Below, piece after piece: positions 1 through 8,266 of a DNA stretch of 64,000 nt. The notes beneath the pieces were generated by a model, which had not been told where the DNA came from, did no database searches, and saw nothing but the letters and a program-made list of their open reading frames with translations. How positions within the stretch are numbered: position 1 is the first letter of the stretch; every line of letters begins with the position of its first letter. The DNA comes from Paraburkholderia sacchari (GTDB taxonomy: Bacteria; Pseudomonadota; Gammaproteobacteria; Burkholderiales; Burkholderiaceae), in NCBI RefSeq assembly GCF_000785435.2, contig NZ_JTDB02000003.1, positions 248,001-312,000 on the forward strand, given 5' to 3'. The position numbers and the translations under genes were made by a program.

Positions 1-74
1 ACCTTACCCGATTCAAGGTGTTGCACTTGAAGCTAGAGACTAAGCAATCTGGTAGCGTTGCCACATGATCTCGA

Positions 75-545
75 TCACTGGACGAAATTATCAACTCGAC
101 TATCTGGTGCCACGGTTTTAATACCCCTGTAAGCCCGTGTATTTATTTGTTGATAGGTCCCTGGCTCGCACGTTTTATTTGACACCAAACCCTTTCTGGT
201 TATCACATAAATACCAGATGGAAATCCACTATAAACAACATAATTAAATTTGTTGATTTTGAATTTAATGTGCGTAAATTGAATATTGCCTTCATTAATG
301 TCACTTATTGAAAAAATTTTCATTGGCGGATATGGTAATTTAGGATATTCGAGTTCAATTTGTTCGCGAGTGCCAAAACGATATTGAACGTATCCGTTTC
401 TCGGTGATATATTTCCGGAGGCACAGATGGAAACGATTTTATCCCCCACTGAACAACTGAAGTAAATTTCTTCGTGTTGAGAACAGAGTGTATCCTCTTG
501 TGTCAAAGAATTCGAAGGATTTATAAAACTAAAAAAATGAAACAA
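75..545 (-). CDS. Small AT-rich hypothetical protein, candidate immunity/secreted partner of the upstream lytic effector (frameshifted N-terminus)
   Basis: As read, the frame opens at a TTG (545) and gives 156 residues. The core has motifs such as CSQHEEIYFSCSVG, VSICAS and GYVQYRFG, which resemble short Cys-containing exported proteins of Proteobacteria (inference). The natural start is probably the ATG at 580: it overlaps the TGA of the upstream GH19 frame as ATGA, and it opens a hydrophobic stretch (NPPLLVCFIF) like a signal peptide. That frame hits TAA after 19 codons; one extra T in the T7 run near 533-539 would join it to this ORF. The stretch is visibly more AT-rich than the rest of the window, suggesting transfer. 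Position downstream of a cell-wall lytic enzyme suggests an immunity role; this is inference only. Confidence 0.55.
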   Translation of the reverse strand: MFHFFSFINPSNSLTQEDTLCSQHEEIYFSCSVGDKIVSICASGNISPRNGYVQYRFGTREQIELEYPKLPYPPMKIFSISDINEGNIQFTHIKFKINKFNYVVYSGFPSGIYVITRKGLVSNKTCEPGTYQQINTRAYRGIKTVAPDSRVDNFVQ

Positions 546-576
546 ACCAATAGAGGGGGGTTTCTATTTGGGATAC

Positions 577-789
577 TCATTGAAAATCACCTCGATTCCA
601 AAGTAAATTAAAATTACTAACTCGAGCGCCGTAACTGTTTGTGTCGCGATTAACGATTCTCGTAATTGAATTGACATCATCTGCGGACTGGCCATGATCC
701 GCCAAGACGGAAAGATGATTGCGAAGCCAAAAGAATGCAGCTGATCGCGCTGCGTATTTTGGCAGACTTGCCAAATCCGGGTTATTTTC
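577..789 (-). pseudogene. C-terminal piece of the GH19-like domain, separated from the effector by an in-frame TAA
   Basis: Directly after the TAA at 790-792, the same reading frame continues for 70 codons (ENNPDLASLPKYAARSAAFFW and onward) to a TGA at 577-579. NPDL, the RSAAFFW stretch and the TRIVN motif match the usual C-terminal third of GH19 chitinase/endolysin domains, so this is the missing end of the upstream protein and not a separate gene. No frame change is needed; only the stop codon interrupts. The TGA overlaps the ATG of the next gene, the arrangement expected of the ancestral two-gene operon. Restored length would be about 861 residues. Confidence 0.75.
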
Positions 790-3162
790 TTAGTTTTGAG
801 TATCGCTCGGAAATTCAGCCTCATTTTGCTGTTGCCAAATAGTGAAAGCGTGGTAATTGTATCTACCGGTGAGTTGCTTCATCCCTCGCCCTCGAAAACG
901 CCACCCGTCTCCAGATTCATGTGAGCCATTACCAAGATCCGCGCGTCCACCATAGGCTCCATTGGCAATCGCTTCGAAATCGGCTTGGTTCATGGGGTTC
1001 CCGTCTGCTTTGATCGGTTTTACGTGCGCAAAACCGTGTGCTGTGGCTTGAGCCGGGTGTGCTCGAAAGTATGAAAAATCTAGTAAGGCGCTTGCTCTAT
1101 ATGTGAAATCCTCTTCTAGCTTCAACTTAGAACCAGTTTCCTGCATTACCTGAGCGAAGAAATGTGTTCTGCGAAGAGAGGTGTCAAGTTTGAAGAATGA
1201 TAAATGTGCATTAAGCTCATCAACTATGTCCAATAGTGAACTATCTGACGCTTCGGTAAATATACGTTTCATCATCTGAAGCGTAAATTGGAATTCATTT
1301 CTAAAATTCCCCACCAGCGCAATCGGATGAATGTGGTAAACGTCCGGCCCGGGAAAACCCTGCACGCCAGCCCGCACTGCATCCCACCAGACGAGTTTCT
1401 CGATGCGCTTCTTTTCCTCTTCATGCTCTGGACGCGGCCCGGTGCGCTGCGCAAGCGCTGCGATCAGCTCAGACCACTTCTCCGGATGCGCCCATTCACT
1501 CTCGTGCTTCACGATCAGTCTGGAGCCCGCCTGCATCAGCCACGGATACTTGCCCGAGGGTGGCTTGCACATCATCATGAGGTCGTTGGCGGCTGTGCCG
1601 CCATCGCCTGTTGTGAAGAGCTTGTCATACGCCTTGAGCATCAATTCGCTGAGTCTGGTGCGAGCGCCGGCACCCGGCACGGTGGGATTGAGCCGGTAAT
1701 TGATCCAGTCTTCGGTTTTGGAAAAGATGCTATGCGCGTGGTCAATTTCGCCTTCGATGTGATCGAATTCAGGCCATCCCTGCGCGAAATCCAGCGTCAC
1801 CCGGCCATGGGGGAACTGGATCTCACGCACCCAGCCGCTGATGGGATTTCGCAATGCGTTGGCACTATCCACCTTCCACCAGTTCACCTTGTAGCCCATC
1901 AGCGCATCGACCTGGGCCTCCGTGAACTGCCTGCCGGCTTGCTTGCCCAGTACGGCGATCGGATAGATCTGTGTCACATCGGTGTCGGGCGCGTCCGTGC
2001 CTTGCCCTTGCAGCGAATGATCACGGTACAGCGTCGTGCCGGGCGGTACGCACAGTATCGTGGGCCTGGACGGCAATCCCAGTGCCGCCCATTCCTCAGG
2101 GCGGGCACAATTCCGGTTGACCCAGGCTCTACCGGTTTTCAGGAACTCGACGACACTGTCGTCGCAGAACACCTCGACGTGTGCCATGCGTGTTCCCGAC
2201 ACACCGGCGGTCAGTGAATCGAAACGTCCCAGGTGGCCCATCAGGTCGCCGGCCTTCACCGGATATCCATTCGCTGCGTTGCCTGTGCTACCCGTGTCAC
2301 CCGGCGCGCGGGGGAACATCACTGTGTCAATGGATGAATCAGGAAACTGTTCGTTGACAAGCGGGCCGCCGTTCTCCTGACCAAGAAAAACCCACTTGCC
2401 AACAAGATCCGCGTTCCTTATCAGGCCGCCCACAGCCAGCGGGTACGGCATTTCACAGTCCAGCGTAGCGATTTGCCCCCATCCGTTCTCCTGCCTGGAG
2501 AGCGTAATGTTCGTTCCCTGAGGCAAAATGCCCTTGGGTTGTCCGTGTGGATGACTGCTTCGCACCCGCAGGCCCATTTGTGGATTGGGCCCGCCAGTTT
2601 GCCGATCCCGCGCGTAGCTGGTGACCTGATACTGGCGCGTCCAGAATACCGGTTTTGACCGCTTCGGGAAGTTCGCGTATTCCGATACCGACATGACGTG
2701 CATGTACAGGCTGTAGAACGTCAGCCTGGTGTCGCGCGGAAACTCCATGACGTGCTGCACCAGCGTGAATCCGGTGCTGTACGGAATGGACGCCGCCGGC
2801 TGGCTATCGGCTGCCGGCATGGTGCTCACCGGATAATCGCGATTGACCCGGTAGGCGATCACCTTGCCATCGGCAATGCAGCGAATACCCGCTTCGAGGT
2901 CGAGCGACTGACCCGCGCCCGCTTCAGTGACGTGGATTCCGCCGTGCCACATCCCGCCCGGACTGACGAGATAGAAGCCTCCCGGTTCCTTTTCCGAGAG
3001 CAACCTGTAGATGTCGTGCTCGTCTGCAAACGGCGCGCCGGTCCCTCCTGCTGTTGCGGCTTTCTTCAGAAAGGGAAACGCGAACGGTAGCTGCGCAAGG
3101 CGCTGGTTCGCCGGTGCCGAAGCCGGTGTCTGCGGGGAAGGCTGCGAGGTGGGATGCGCCAT
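790..3162 (-). CDS. Large lytic effector-like protein: LytM/M23-like region plus truncated GH19-like lysozyme/chitinase domain
   Basis: 790 residues, ATG with an AGGA Shine-Dalgarno about 6 nt upstream. No signal peptide; the N-terminus is Pro/Ala/Gln-rich. Residues 60-335 hold the pieces of a LytM-like fold (HGGIHV at 73-78, YMHV at 153-156, AHVEVF at 327-332), with an SH3-like insert around 195-260. Residues 420-620 form a conserved region I cannot name. From about 622 a GH19-like domain begins: HFFAQVMQETG (catalytic Glu near 675), AYGGR, GWRFRGRGMKQLTGRYNY at 753-770. It ends at TQN followed by TAA, with the rest of the domain in frame downstream. Cytoplasmic-looking N-terminus, wall-lytic domains and a small downstream partner resemble type VI secretion cargo (inference); no VgrG or PAAR gene is in the window. 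Confidence 0.75.
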   Translation of the reverse strand: MAHPTSQPSPQTPASAPANQRLAQLPFAFPFLKKAATAGGTGAPFADEHDIYRLLSEKEPGGFYLVSPGGMWHGGIHVTEAGAGQSLDLEAGIRCIADGKVIAYRVNRDYPVSTMPAADSQPAASIPYSTGFTLVQHVMEFPRDTRLTFYSLYMHVMSVSEYANFPKRSKPVFWTRQYQVTSYARDRQTGGPNPQMGLRVRSSHPHGQPKGILPQGTNITLSRQENGWGQIATLDCEMPYPLAVGGLIRNADLVGKWVFLGQENGGPLVNEQFPDSSIDTVMFPRAPGDTGSTGNAANGYPVKAGDLMGHLGRFDSLTAGVSGTRMAHVEVFCDDSVVEFLKTGRAWVNRNCARPEEWAALGLPSRPTILCVPPGTTLYRDHSLQGQGTDAPDTDVTQIYPIAVLGKQAGRQFTEAQVDALMGYKVNWWKVDSANALRNPISGWVREIQFPHGRVTLDFAQGWPEFDHIEGEIDHAHSIFSKTEDWINYRLNPTVPGAGARTRLSELMLKAYDKLFTTGDGGTAANDLMMMCKPPSGKYPWLMQAGSRLIVKHESEWAHPEKWSELIAALAQRTGPRPEHEEEKKRIEKLVWWDAVRAGVQGFPGPDVYHIHPIALVGNFRNEFQFTLQMMKRIFTEASDSSLLDIVDELNAHLSFFKLDTSLRRTHFFAQVMQETGSKLKLEEDFTYRASALLDFSYFRAHPAQATAHGFAHVKPIKADGNPMNQADFEAIANGAYGGRADLGNGSHESGDGWRFRGRGMKQLTGRYNYHAFTIWQQQNEAEFPSDTQN

Positions 3163-3399
3163 GATGTCCTAATCCGGAGACGCCGAAGTTCAGCGTGTCC
3201 TTGATGGTCATTGGCTAATGATCTTCCGATTCCGGTCGGAGTTCTGGAGCGAAAGGTGAACCATTGATTACCATCAGAAATTGACGACATCGAGCCGCGT
3301 GACGTGCTCCAATCTTTCTTTTTATCTGAGAACCGGTTTCAAGTTCGCTGCACGTCTGCCACATTCTCAATGGCTTCGCTCCTCCGACATAAGCGCCTC
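3163..3399. other. Intergenic stretch upstream of the effector
   Basis: I find no supported gene here. On the minus strand a short open stretch reads VINGSPFAPELRPESEDH and then stops, so it may be the remnant end of a lost upstream gene. The effector ribosome binding site sits at the left end of this stretch. Confidence 0.4.
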
Positions 3400-3806
3400 A
3401 TGAACTCGAGATGATTCTGATGTTTAGCAACGGCATGCCAGCCAAGGAGATAGCCAAGTGGCAGGAGTTGACGTTGGCGGCGCTGTCGTTGGCTGGACAA
3501 ACGTGTGGCAGGGATGTCGGACGCGCCGCGTAGCGGTGCGCTGTCGAAGCTGCCGCCGTAGCAGGTTGAGCAGTTGAAGGTGTGGGCGAGACGCAAGAGG
3601 CGCTGACGGCACCGGAACTGTTGGCACGCCTCGAAGCAACGTTCGGGACTCGGGTTCATCGCAATACACTGACCGGAGTTCTCAAGCGAGCGGGGCTGGT
3701 ATGGAAGCGAACCCAAATAGCTAAAAAACGGGGCGAACAACGATTCCGACAAGCCCAATCTGAAATCGGGGTAATGGTCCAGCAAACTTGGGGAACCGCG
3801 GATTAA
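3400..3806 (+). pseudogene. Decayed IS630-family transposase fragment
   Basis: Pieces of an IS630-type N-terminal helix-turn-helix region lie in different frames. The frame from 3420 reads MFSNGMPAKEIAKW; a second carries DAPRSGALSKLPP followed by a stop; the third (3582-3806) reads ELLARLEATFG, VHRNTLTGVLKRAGLVWKR and then RRAQ-like FRQAQSEIG. These follow the order of an IS630 transposase (HTH, linker, winged HTH) but need at least two frame changes and one stop suppression. The DDE catalytic part is absent. It shows past IS activity at the border of the effector island. I see no terminal inverted repeats. Confidence 0.7.
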
Positions 3807-3810
3807 TGTG

Positions 3811-3859
3811 CCGCCCGCCGCCCGCCGCCCGCCGCCCGCCGCCCGCCGCCCGCCGCCCG
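3811..3859. repeat. Tandem heptamer repeat, seven copies of CCGCCCG
   Basis: Seven perfect head-to-tail copies of CCGCCCG (49 bp) directly follow the transposase remnant and precede the SorC-family gene. A 7-bp unit is out of phase with codons and no supported gene covers it, so it is a simple-sequence tract able to change length by slippage. Confidence 0.9.
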
Positions 3860-3924
3860 TTCGGCTTGCAAATGAAGCGGTGTTGAACTTTCCGCATGGC
3901 GAATCGAATCGGCGCTCATTACGC

Positions 3925-4878
3925 TCAGCCTTTATCCCTCAACGCCGCCCGCGCACACTCTTCATCAGTCACGAGCCCCGAGAGCCAGCCGCCCTTTAGC
4001 GCCGCGATCACCGCCTCGCGCTTGCGCGCACCACCCGCGAAGCCGATGGTGGGGCGCTTCGGCGGCGCATCCAGAAGCAGGCTCGTCACGCGCCGCCCCG
4101 TGGGCGAATCCACGCGCTTGCCGTTCGCATCGATCGGCAGTCCGAGCATTTCCGCAATCGCCCCCAGCCCCATCAACTCGTGCACTTCGTCGGTGGTGAG
4201 AAAGCCGTCTTCATGCAGCGGGCAATGCTCGCCAATATTGCCGATGCCGACGAACGCCACATCGGCCTCGCTCGACAGCGATTCGACAATGCGATAGAGC
4301 CGGTGATTGCACCATTGCGCGCGCTCGGCCTCGTTGTCGGCGATGAGCGGCGCGGGCAGCAGAAAATGCTTGCCGCCGGTTTTCTCGGAGATGTGCAGCG
4401 CCACGTCATAGCGGTTCGACGAGCCGTCCTGCGCGATCGCGCCCACCATCGAGACGAGGCGATGCTGCGGCCGATCGAGCTGCGCGATCTGATCGACGGC
4501 AGACTTGAGCGTGCGCCCGCTGCTCACCGCCACGACCATCGGGCGCTCCTCGACCAGATAGCGCTCCATCACCTGCGCGCCCGCCACCGCGAGCTTGCGG
4601 TCGATGGCCTCCGGCGTGTCGCCGTCCACGGGCACCACTTCGCACATCGCGAGGCCATAGCGCTTACAAAGCTGGTCGGCGAGCGCGAGGCAGTCGGCCA
4701 GCCGATGATCGACGCGCACGCGAATCAGATTCTTCTCGACCGCGAACGCGACAAGGCGCTGTGCAACCGGGCGCGACACCTGGAGCTTTTCGGCGATCTC
4801 GTTCTGGGTGTTGCCGGCCACGTAGTAAAGCCAGGCGGCGCGGGTGGCGAGATCGAGTTTTTCGGTGGACTTGGGCAC
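3925..4878 (-). CDS. SorC/DeoR-type sugar-responsive transcriptional regulator
   Basis: 317 residues. An N-terminal helix-turn-helix (about 12-58; NTQNEIAEKLQVSRPVAQRL) precedes a SorC-type sugar-phosphate-binding domain (about 65-312) with VAVSSGRTL, FVGIGNIGEH and GFAGGARKREAVIAAL motifs. Such proteins are effector-responsive repressors or activators of carbohydrate operons. It is the last gene of a minus-strand set dalD-xylB-regulator, 85 nt beyond the kinase, so it most likely controls that operon and senses a pentitol or pentulose phosphate (inference). Length and domain order are normal. Confidence 0.88.
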   Translation of the reverse strand: MPKSTEKLDLATRAAWLYYVAGNTQNEIAEKLQVSRPVAQRLVAFAVEKNLIRVRVDHRLADCLALADQLCKRYGLAMCEVVPVDGDTPEAIDRKLAVAGAQVMERYLVEERPMVVAVSSGRTLKSAVDQIAQLDRPQHRLVSMVGAIAQDGSSNRYDVALHISEKTGGKHFLLPAPLIADNEAERAQWCNHRLYRIVESLSSEADVAFVGIGNIGEHCPLHEDGFLTTDEVHELMGLGAIAEMLGLPIDANGKRVDSPTGRRVTSLLLDAPPKRPTIGFAGGARKREAVIAALKGGWLSGLVTDEECARAALRDKG

Positions 4879-4963
4879 GGTGTTGATCGGGGCGGGCTTC
4901 GCAGCGAATGCGTGAGCGGGTTGGTCTGATGCGAGCGAAGTGTACTGGAAACCTTCGGTGCGC

Positions 4964-6445
4964 TCAGGCGAGCCTTTCTCGCGCCGGATCGAAGAGGGGA
5001 CGCACGTGTCGATACAGCGAGCGATAAGCTTCGAGCCGCTCGCGCAGCGCGGCGTGGCGCGCCGCGTCGGGCGTGTACTCGGCGGCTACGGGTGCCTTCG
5101 CCAGCACCTCGTCGAACGCGCCGCCTGCCGCGAGCCAGCCGAGGCGTGCCGCGCCCAGCGCCGCGCCCGTTTCGCCGCCGCCGTGCTGGCGCGTGGGGGT
5201 GTCGAACACGTCGGCCGCCAGCTGCGCCCAATATGCGCTGCGTGCGCCGCCGCCGAGCATCGAGAGCGGGCCAACTTCGGTGCCGGCCGCGCGCAGCGCG
5301 TCGAGACCGTCGGTGAGCGCGAGCGTCACGCCTTCGAGCACGGCGTAGCCGAGCAGCGCGCGGTCGGTCGCGTGCGTCATGCCGAAGAACACGCCCTGCG
5401 CATAGGGATCGTTGTGCGGCGTGCGCTCGCCCGAGAGATAGGGCAAAAAGAGCGGCGCTTGCGCGAGCGTTGGTGGCGCGAGGCGCTCGACTTCGGCGAG
5501 CAGCGTGGGCTCGTCGGTGCCGGTGAGCTTGCAGACCCAGCGCAGGCAGCTGGCCGCCGAGAGCACGACGCTCATCTGATGCCAGCGCTCGGGAATCGCA
5601 TGGCAGAACGCATGCACGGCCGAGGCCGGATTCGGCCGGAAACGATCGCCGATCACGCAAAGCACGCCCGAGGTGCCGAGCGAGACGAAGCCGTCGCCGG
5701 GCTGCACGGCGCCGATGCCGATCGCGCTCGTCGCGTTGTCGCCGCCACCGGCCGCGACCACCACATCCTCGCGCAGGCCGAACTCGCGCGCGACCGATGG
5801 CAGCAGCGTGCCCGAAGGCGCGCTGCCTTCGGCGAGCGCCGGCATCTGCGCGCGCGTCATGTTGCAGGCGTCGAGGAGCGCATCGGACCAGTCGCGTCTG
5901 GCGACATCGAGCCATAGCGTGCCCGCCGCATCGGAAGGATCGGAGACCTTGCCGCCCGTGAGCTTCAGGCGCAGCCAGTCCTTGGGCAGCAGCACGCAGG
6001 CCATCCTGCGAAAGTGCTCGGGCTCGTGGCGCGCGATCCACAGCAGCTTGGGCGCGGTGAAACCCGGCATCGCCAGATTGCCGGCCACGCGATGCAGTTG
6101 CGGCGCGCGCGCGGTGAGTTCGGCGCATTCGTCGACGGCGCGCATATCGTTCCAGAGGATCGCGGGGCGTAATACCGTGTCGTGCTTGTCGAGCAGCACC
6201 GCGCCGTGCATCTGCCCCGAGAGGCCGATGCCGCGCACCTCGGCGAATTCGCGCGGATGCTTCTCGCGCAGCGCGGCAAGCGCGCGGCGCGTGCCGTCCC
6301 ACCAGTCGGCGGGATCCTGTTCGGCCCAGCGCGGCTGTGGGCGCGAGACGGTGAACGGCGAGCCCGCAGTGCCGATCACGCGGCTGTCGGGGGCGAGCAG
6401 CAGGACTTTTACTTCGGAGGTGCCGAGGTCGATGCCGAGATACAT
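4964..6445 (-). CDS. xylB: Xylulokinase (FGGY family)
   Basis: 493 residues, the usual length. FGGY carbohydrate-kinase fold: N-terminal phosphate-binding GIDLGTSEVKVLLL (4-17), GQMHGAVLLD, the catalytic Asp in GGGDNATSAIG near 235, and the C-terminal ATP-binding GGGARSAYWAQLAADVF. It would phosphorylate D-xylulose to D-xylulose 5-phosphate for the pentose phosphate pathway. Its position after a D-arabinitol-type dehydrogenase, whose product is D-xylulose, supports xylulokinase over other FGGY kinases. The 93-nt gap to the upstream gene suggests co-transcription. Confidence 0.9.
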   Translation of the reverse strand: MYLGIDLGTSEVKVLLLAPDSRVIGTAGSPFTVSRPQPRWAEQDPADWWDGTRRALAALREKHPREFAEVRGIGLSGQMHGAVLLDKHDTVLRPAILWNDMRAVDECAELTARAPQLHRVAGNLAMPGFTAPKLLWIARHEPEHFRRMACVLLPKDWLRLKLTGGKVSDPSDAAGTLWLDVARRDWSDALLDACNMTRAQMPALAEGSAPSGTLLPSVAREFGLREDVVVAAGGGDNATSAIGIGAVQPGDGFVSLGTSGVLCVIGDRFRPNPASAVHAFCHAIPERWHQMSVVLSAASCLRWVCKLTGTDEPTLLAEVERLAPPTLAQAPLFLPYLSGERTPHNDPYAQGVFFGMTHATDRALLGYAVLEGVTLALTDGLDALRAAGTEVGPLSMLGGGARSAYWAQLAADVFDTPTRQHGGGETGAALGAARLGWLAAGGAFDEVLAKAPVAAEYTPDAARHAALRERLEAYRSLYRHVRPLFDPARERLA

Positions 6446-6538
6446 GGGCGCGCGCGAAAGTCGTGAGGGGGAGGGGCTACTTTAGCCGCGCGCGCCGGGC
6501 CGCGCCATGGGCGCCGACCCAGGGGCGCGGGCGCATGC

Positions 6539-7975
6539 TCAGACGCTGCAGCCGCGCTTCGCGAGCCATGCATCCACGCGCGCGAGCGCGTCGCGCAGCG
6601 CGTTGGCCAGCGGCGCGCTGCCCGCGAGGCTGCCCCAGAGCAGCTTGTCGGCGCAGAACGCGGCGAGCGCGGCGCTTGGGTCGTTCGGGTTGTTGGAGGC
6701 GAACATGCTTTTCACTGCCTGGCCGTCCATCACGCCGTCCTGGTACGCGTACGGCAGCGTGCCGTTGCTCCAGCGTTGCAGGAAGCGCAGGAACAGCGCG
6801 GGCAGGATGGCCGTGGCGGCCGGCACGGCGCCGGCCGCGAGACGCTGCGCGATGGTTGGCGCGATGAAGCCGGGAATCTTCGAAAATCCATCGGCGGCCA
6901 CGCGCTGATTCGTGTCCTGGATGTACGGATTGCTGAAGCGCTCGAGCACGACGTCGCGGTATTTCGCGAGATCGAGCGGGCTCGGCGTGAGGCAGGGGAT
7001 CACGTCCTCGCTCACGTACTCGCGCGCGAAGGTGCGGATGTCGGCATCGTTCGTGCCCTCGTGAATGTAGTCGAGCCCGACGAGCGTGCCCGCCCACGCG
7101 ATGCAGCTATGCGTCGCGTTGAGGATGCGGATCTTGGCCTCCTCGTAAGGCATCACCGATTCGACCATCTCCGCGCCCGCACGCTCCCACGCGGGCCGCC
7201 CCGCGCAGAAGTGATCCTCGATCACCCATTGGATGAAGGCCTCGCCCATCACGGGGCAGGCGTCGTCGATACCGGTTGCGGCCTTCACGCGTTCGCGCAC
7301 GTCGGGTGTGGGGCGCGGCGTGATGCGGTCGACCATCGAATCGGGGCAGGTGGTGTGGGCATCGAACCAGTCGCGCAACGCCATTGCGCCGCGCAGCGCG
7401 AGGAATTCACGCATGCCCGCGTGAAAGCGCTTGCCGTTGCTGCGCAGGTTATCGCAGGTCTGGAGCGTGACCGCGCACTCGCCGGCATCGCCGCCGCGCG
7501 CCATGCGCGCTTCGAGAATCGCGGCCAGCGCGCCGTAGATCGTGCCGCGCGCGCCGTTGAGATCGGCGGCCAGATCGGGATTCGCGGTGTCGAGGCGGTC
7601 GTGCTCGTCGAGGTAATAGCCGCCCTCGGTCACCGTGAAGGCGATGATCTTGCACGCGGGGTCCGCGCCCGCTTCGATCAGCGCCGCGAGGTCGGCGGAC
7701 CATGGCAGCACGCGCGTGATCGAGCGGATCGTCTCGTAGGCGCGCTCGCCCTGCGGCGTGACCGTTTCGAGCGTGTAGACGCCGTGCTGCGCGGCGAGCG
7801 CGTCCATGACGGCGTTCATGTCGGCGCGGATATTGCCCACGGTAAGGGACCAGGCCGGCTCGTCCGGCTTGCGCGCGAGATTCGCGCGATGCAGATACCA
7901 CGCCTGATGTGCGCGATGAAACGACCCGGCGCCGATGTGCAGGATCACGTTCGCGTTGCTGCGTTCGCTGTCCAT
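6539..7975 (-). CDS. dalD: D-arabinitol 4-dehydrogenase (polyol-specific long-chain dehydrogenase)
   Basis: 478 residues. Nucleotide-binding start HIGAGSFHRAHQAWYLH (13-29) and the family signature ERFSNPYIQDTNQRVAADG followed by FSKIPGF, which holds the catalytic Lys. These define the mannitol/arabinitol/fructuronate dehydrogenase family. Adjacent xylB indicates D-arabinitol to D-xylulose oxidation; mannitol dehydrogenase is the alternative, but mannitol operons usually carry fructokinase. First gene of the dalD-xylB-SorC set. No polyol transporter is adjacent in this window, which is unusual for the pathway. Confidence 0.85.
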   Translation of the reverse strand: MDSERSNANVILHIGAGSFHRAHQAWYLHRANLARKPDEPAWSLTVGNIRADMNAVMDALAAQHGVYTLETVTPQGERAYETIRSITRVLPWSADLAALIEAGADPACKIIAFTVTEGGYYLDEHDRLDTANPDLAADLNGARGTIYGALAAILEARMARGGDAGECAVTLQTCDNLRSNGKRFHAGMREFLALRGAMALRDWFDAHTTCPDSMVDRITPRPTPDVRERVKAATGIDDACPVMGEAFIQWVIEDHFCAGRPAWERAGAEMVESVMPYEEAKIRILNATHSCIAWAGTLVGLDYIHEGTNDADIRTFAREYVSEDVIPCLTPSPLDLAKYRDVVLERFSNPYIQDTNQRVAADGFSKIPGFIAPTIAQRLAAGAVPAATAILPALFLRFLQRWSNGTLPYAYQDGVMDGQAVKSMFASNNPNDPSAALAAFCADKLLWGSLAGSAPLANALRDALARVDAWLAKRGCSV

Positions 7976-8052
7976 CTGTGTGTCTCCTCAGATAGCGTCA
8001 TGTGCGCCTGGTGTGCCGATGCGCGGGCCATGCGCTACTCGATAATATCGAG

Positions 8053-8081
8053 CAATTGATCTATTGATGAACGAATGATCG
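8053..8081. promoter_or_regulatory. Possible operator of the dalD operon
   Basis: An AT-rich patch 78-106 bp upstream of dalD contains the direct repeat ATTGAT-CT-ATTGAT (8055-8068) and a nearby ATGATC. Its place in the only intergenic region before the polyol operon suggests a regulator binding site, probably for the SorC protein; this is inference. Confidence 0.35.
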
Positions 8082-8266
8082 TATTCGGTCGCGCGAAAGT
8101 CAAGACGGCTTCTGCGGGTTTTTAGTGGCGTGCTGCGGGTGCTTTACGGCGCACAGGCGCGTGCGCAGGCGCGGCGGGAGAGAATGCGCGGCGGTAATGT
8201 TGTGGTGCACAACGCGGCGGGGCGCCTGGAAGAGAGCGGGCAGGCGCAGCGCCCGCACGCGTTGGC

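Noticed and set aside
2924..3211. Small gene MTIKDTLNFGVSGLGHHG overlapping the effector start
   Set aside because: It overlaps the well-supported effector start for most of its length and then becomes low-quality sequence.
3582..3806. Intact small gene with IS630-like HTH
   Set aside because: Earlier parts of the transposase lie in other frames just upstream and the catalytic part is missing, so it is a remnant.
3811..3859. CRISPR-like repeat
   Set aside because: Seven-bp units without spacers; it is a simple tandem repeat.
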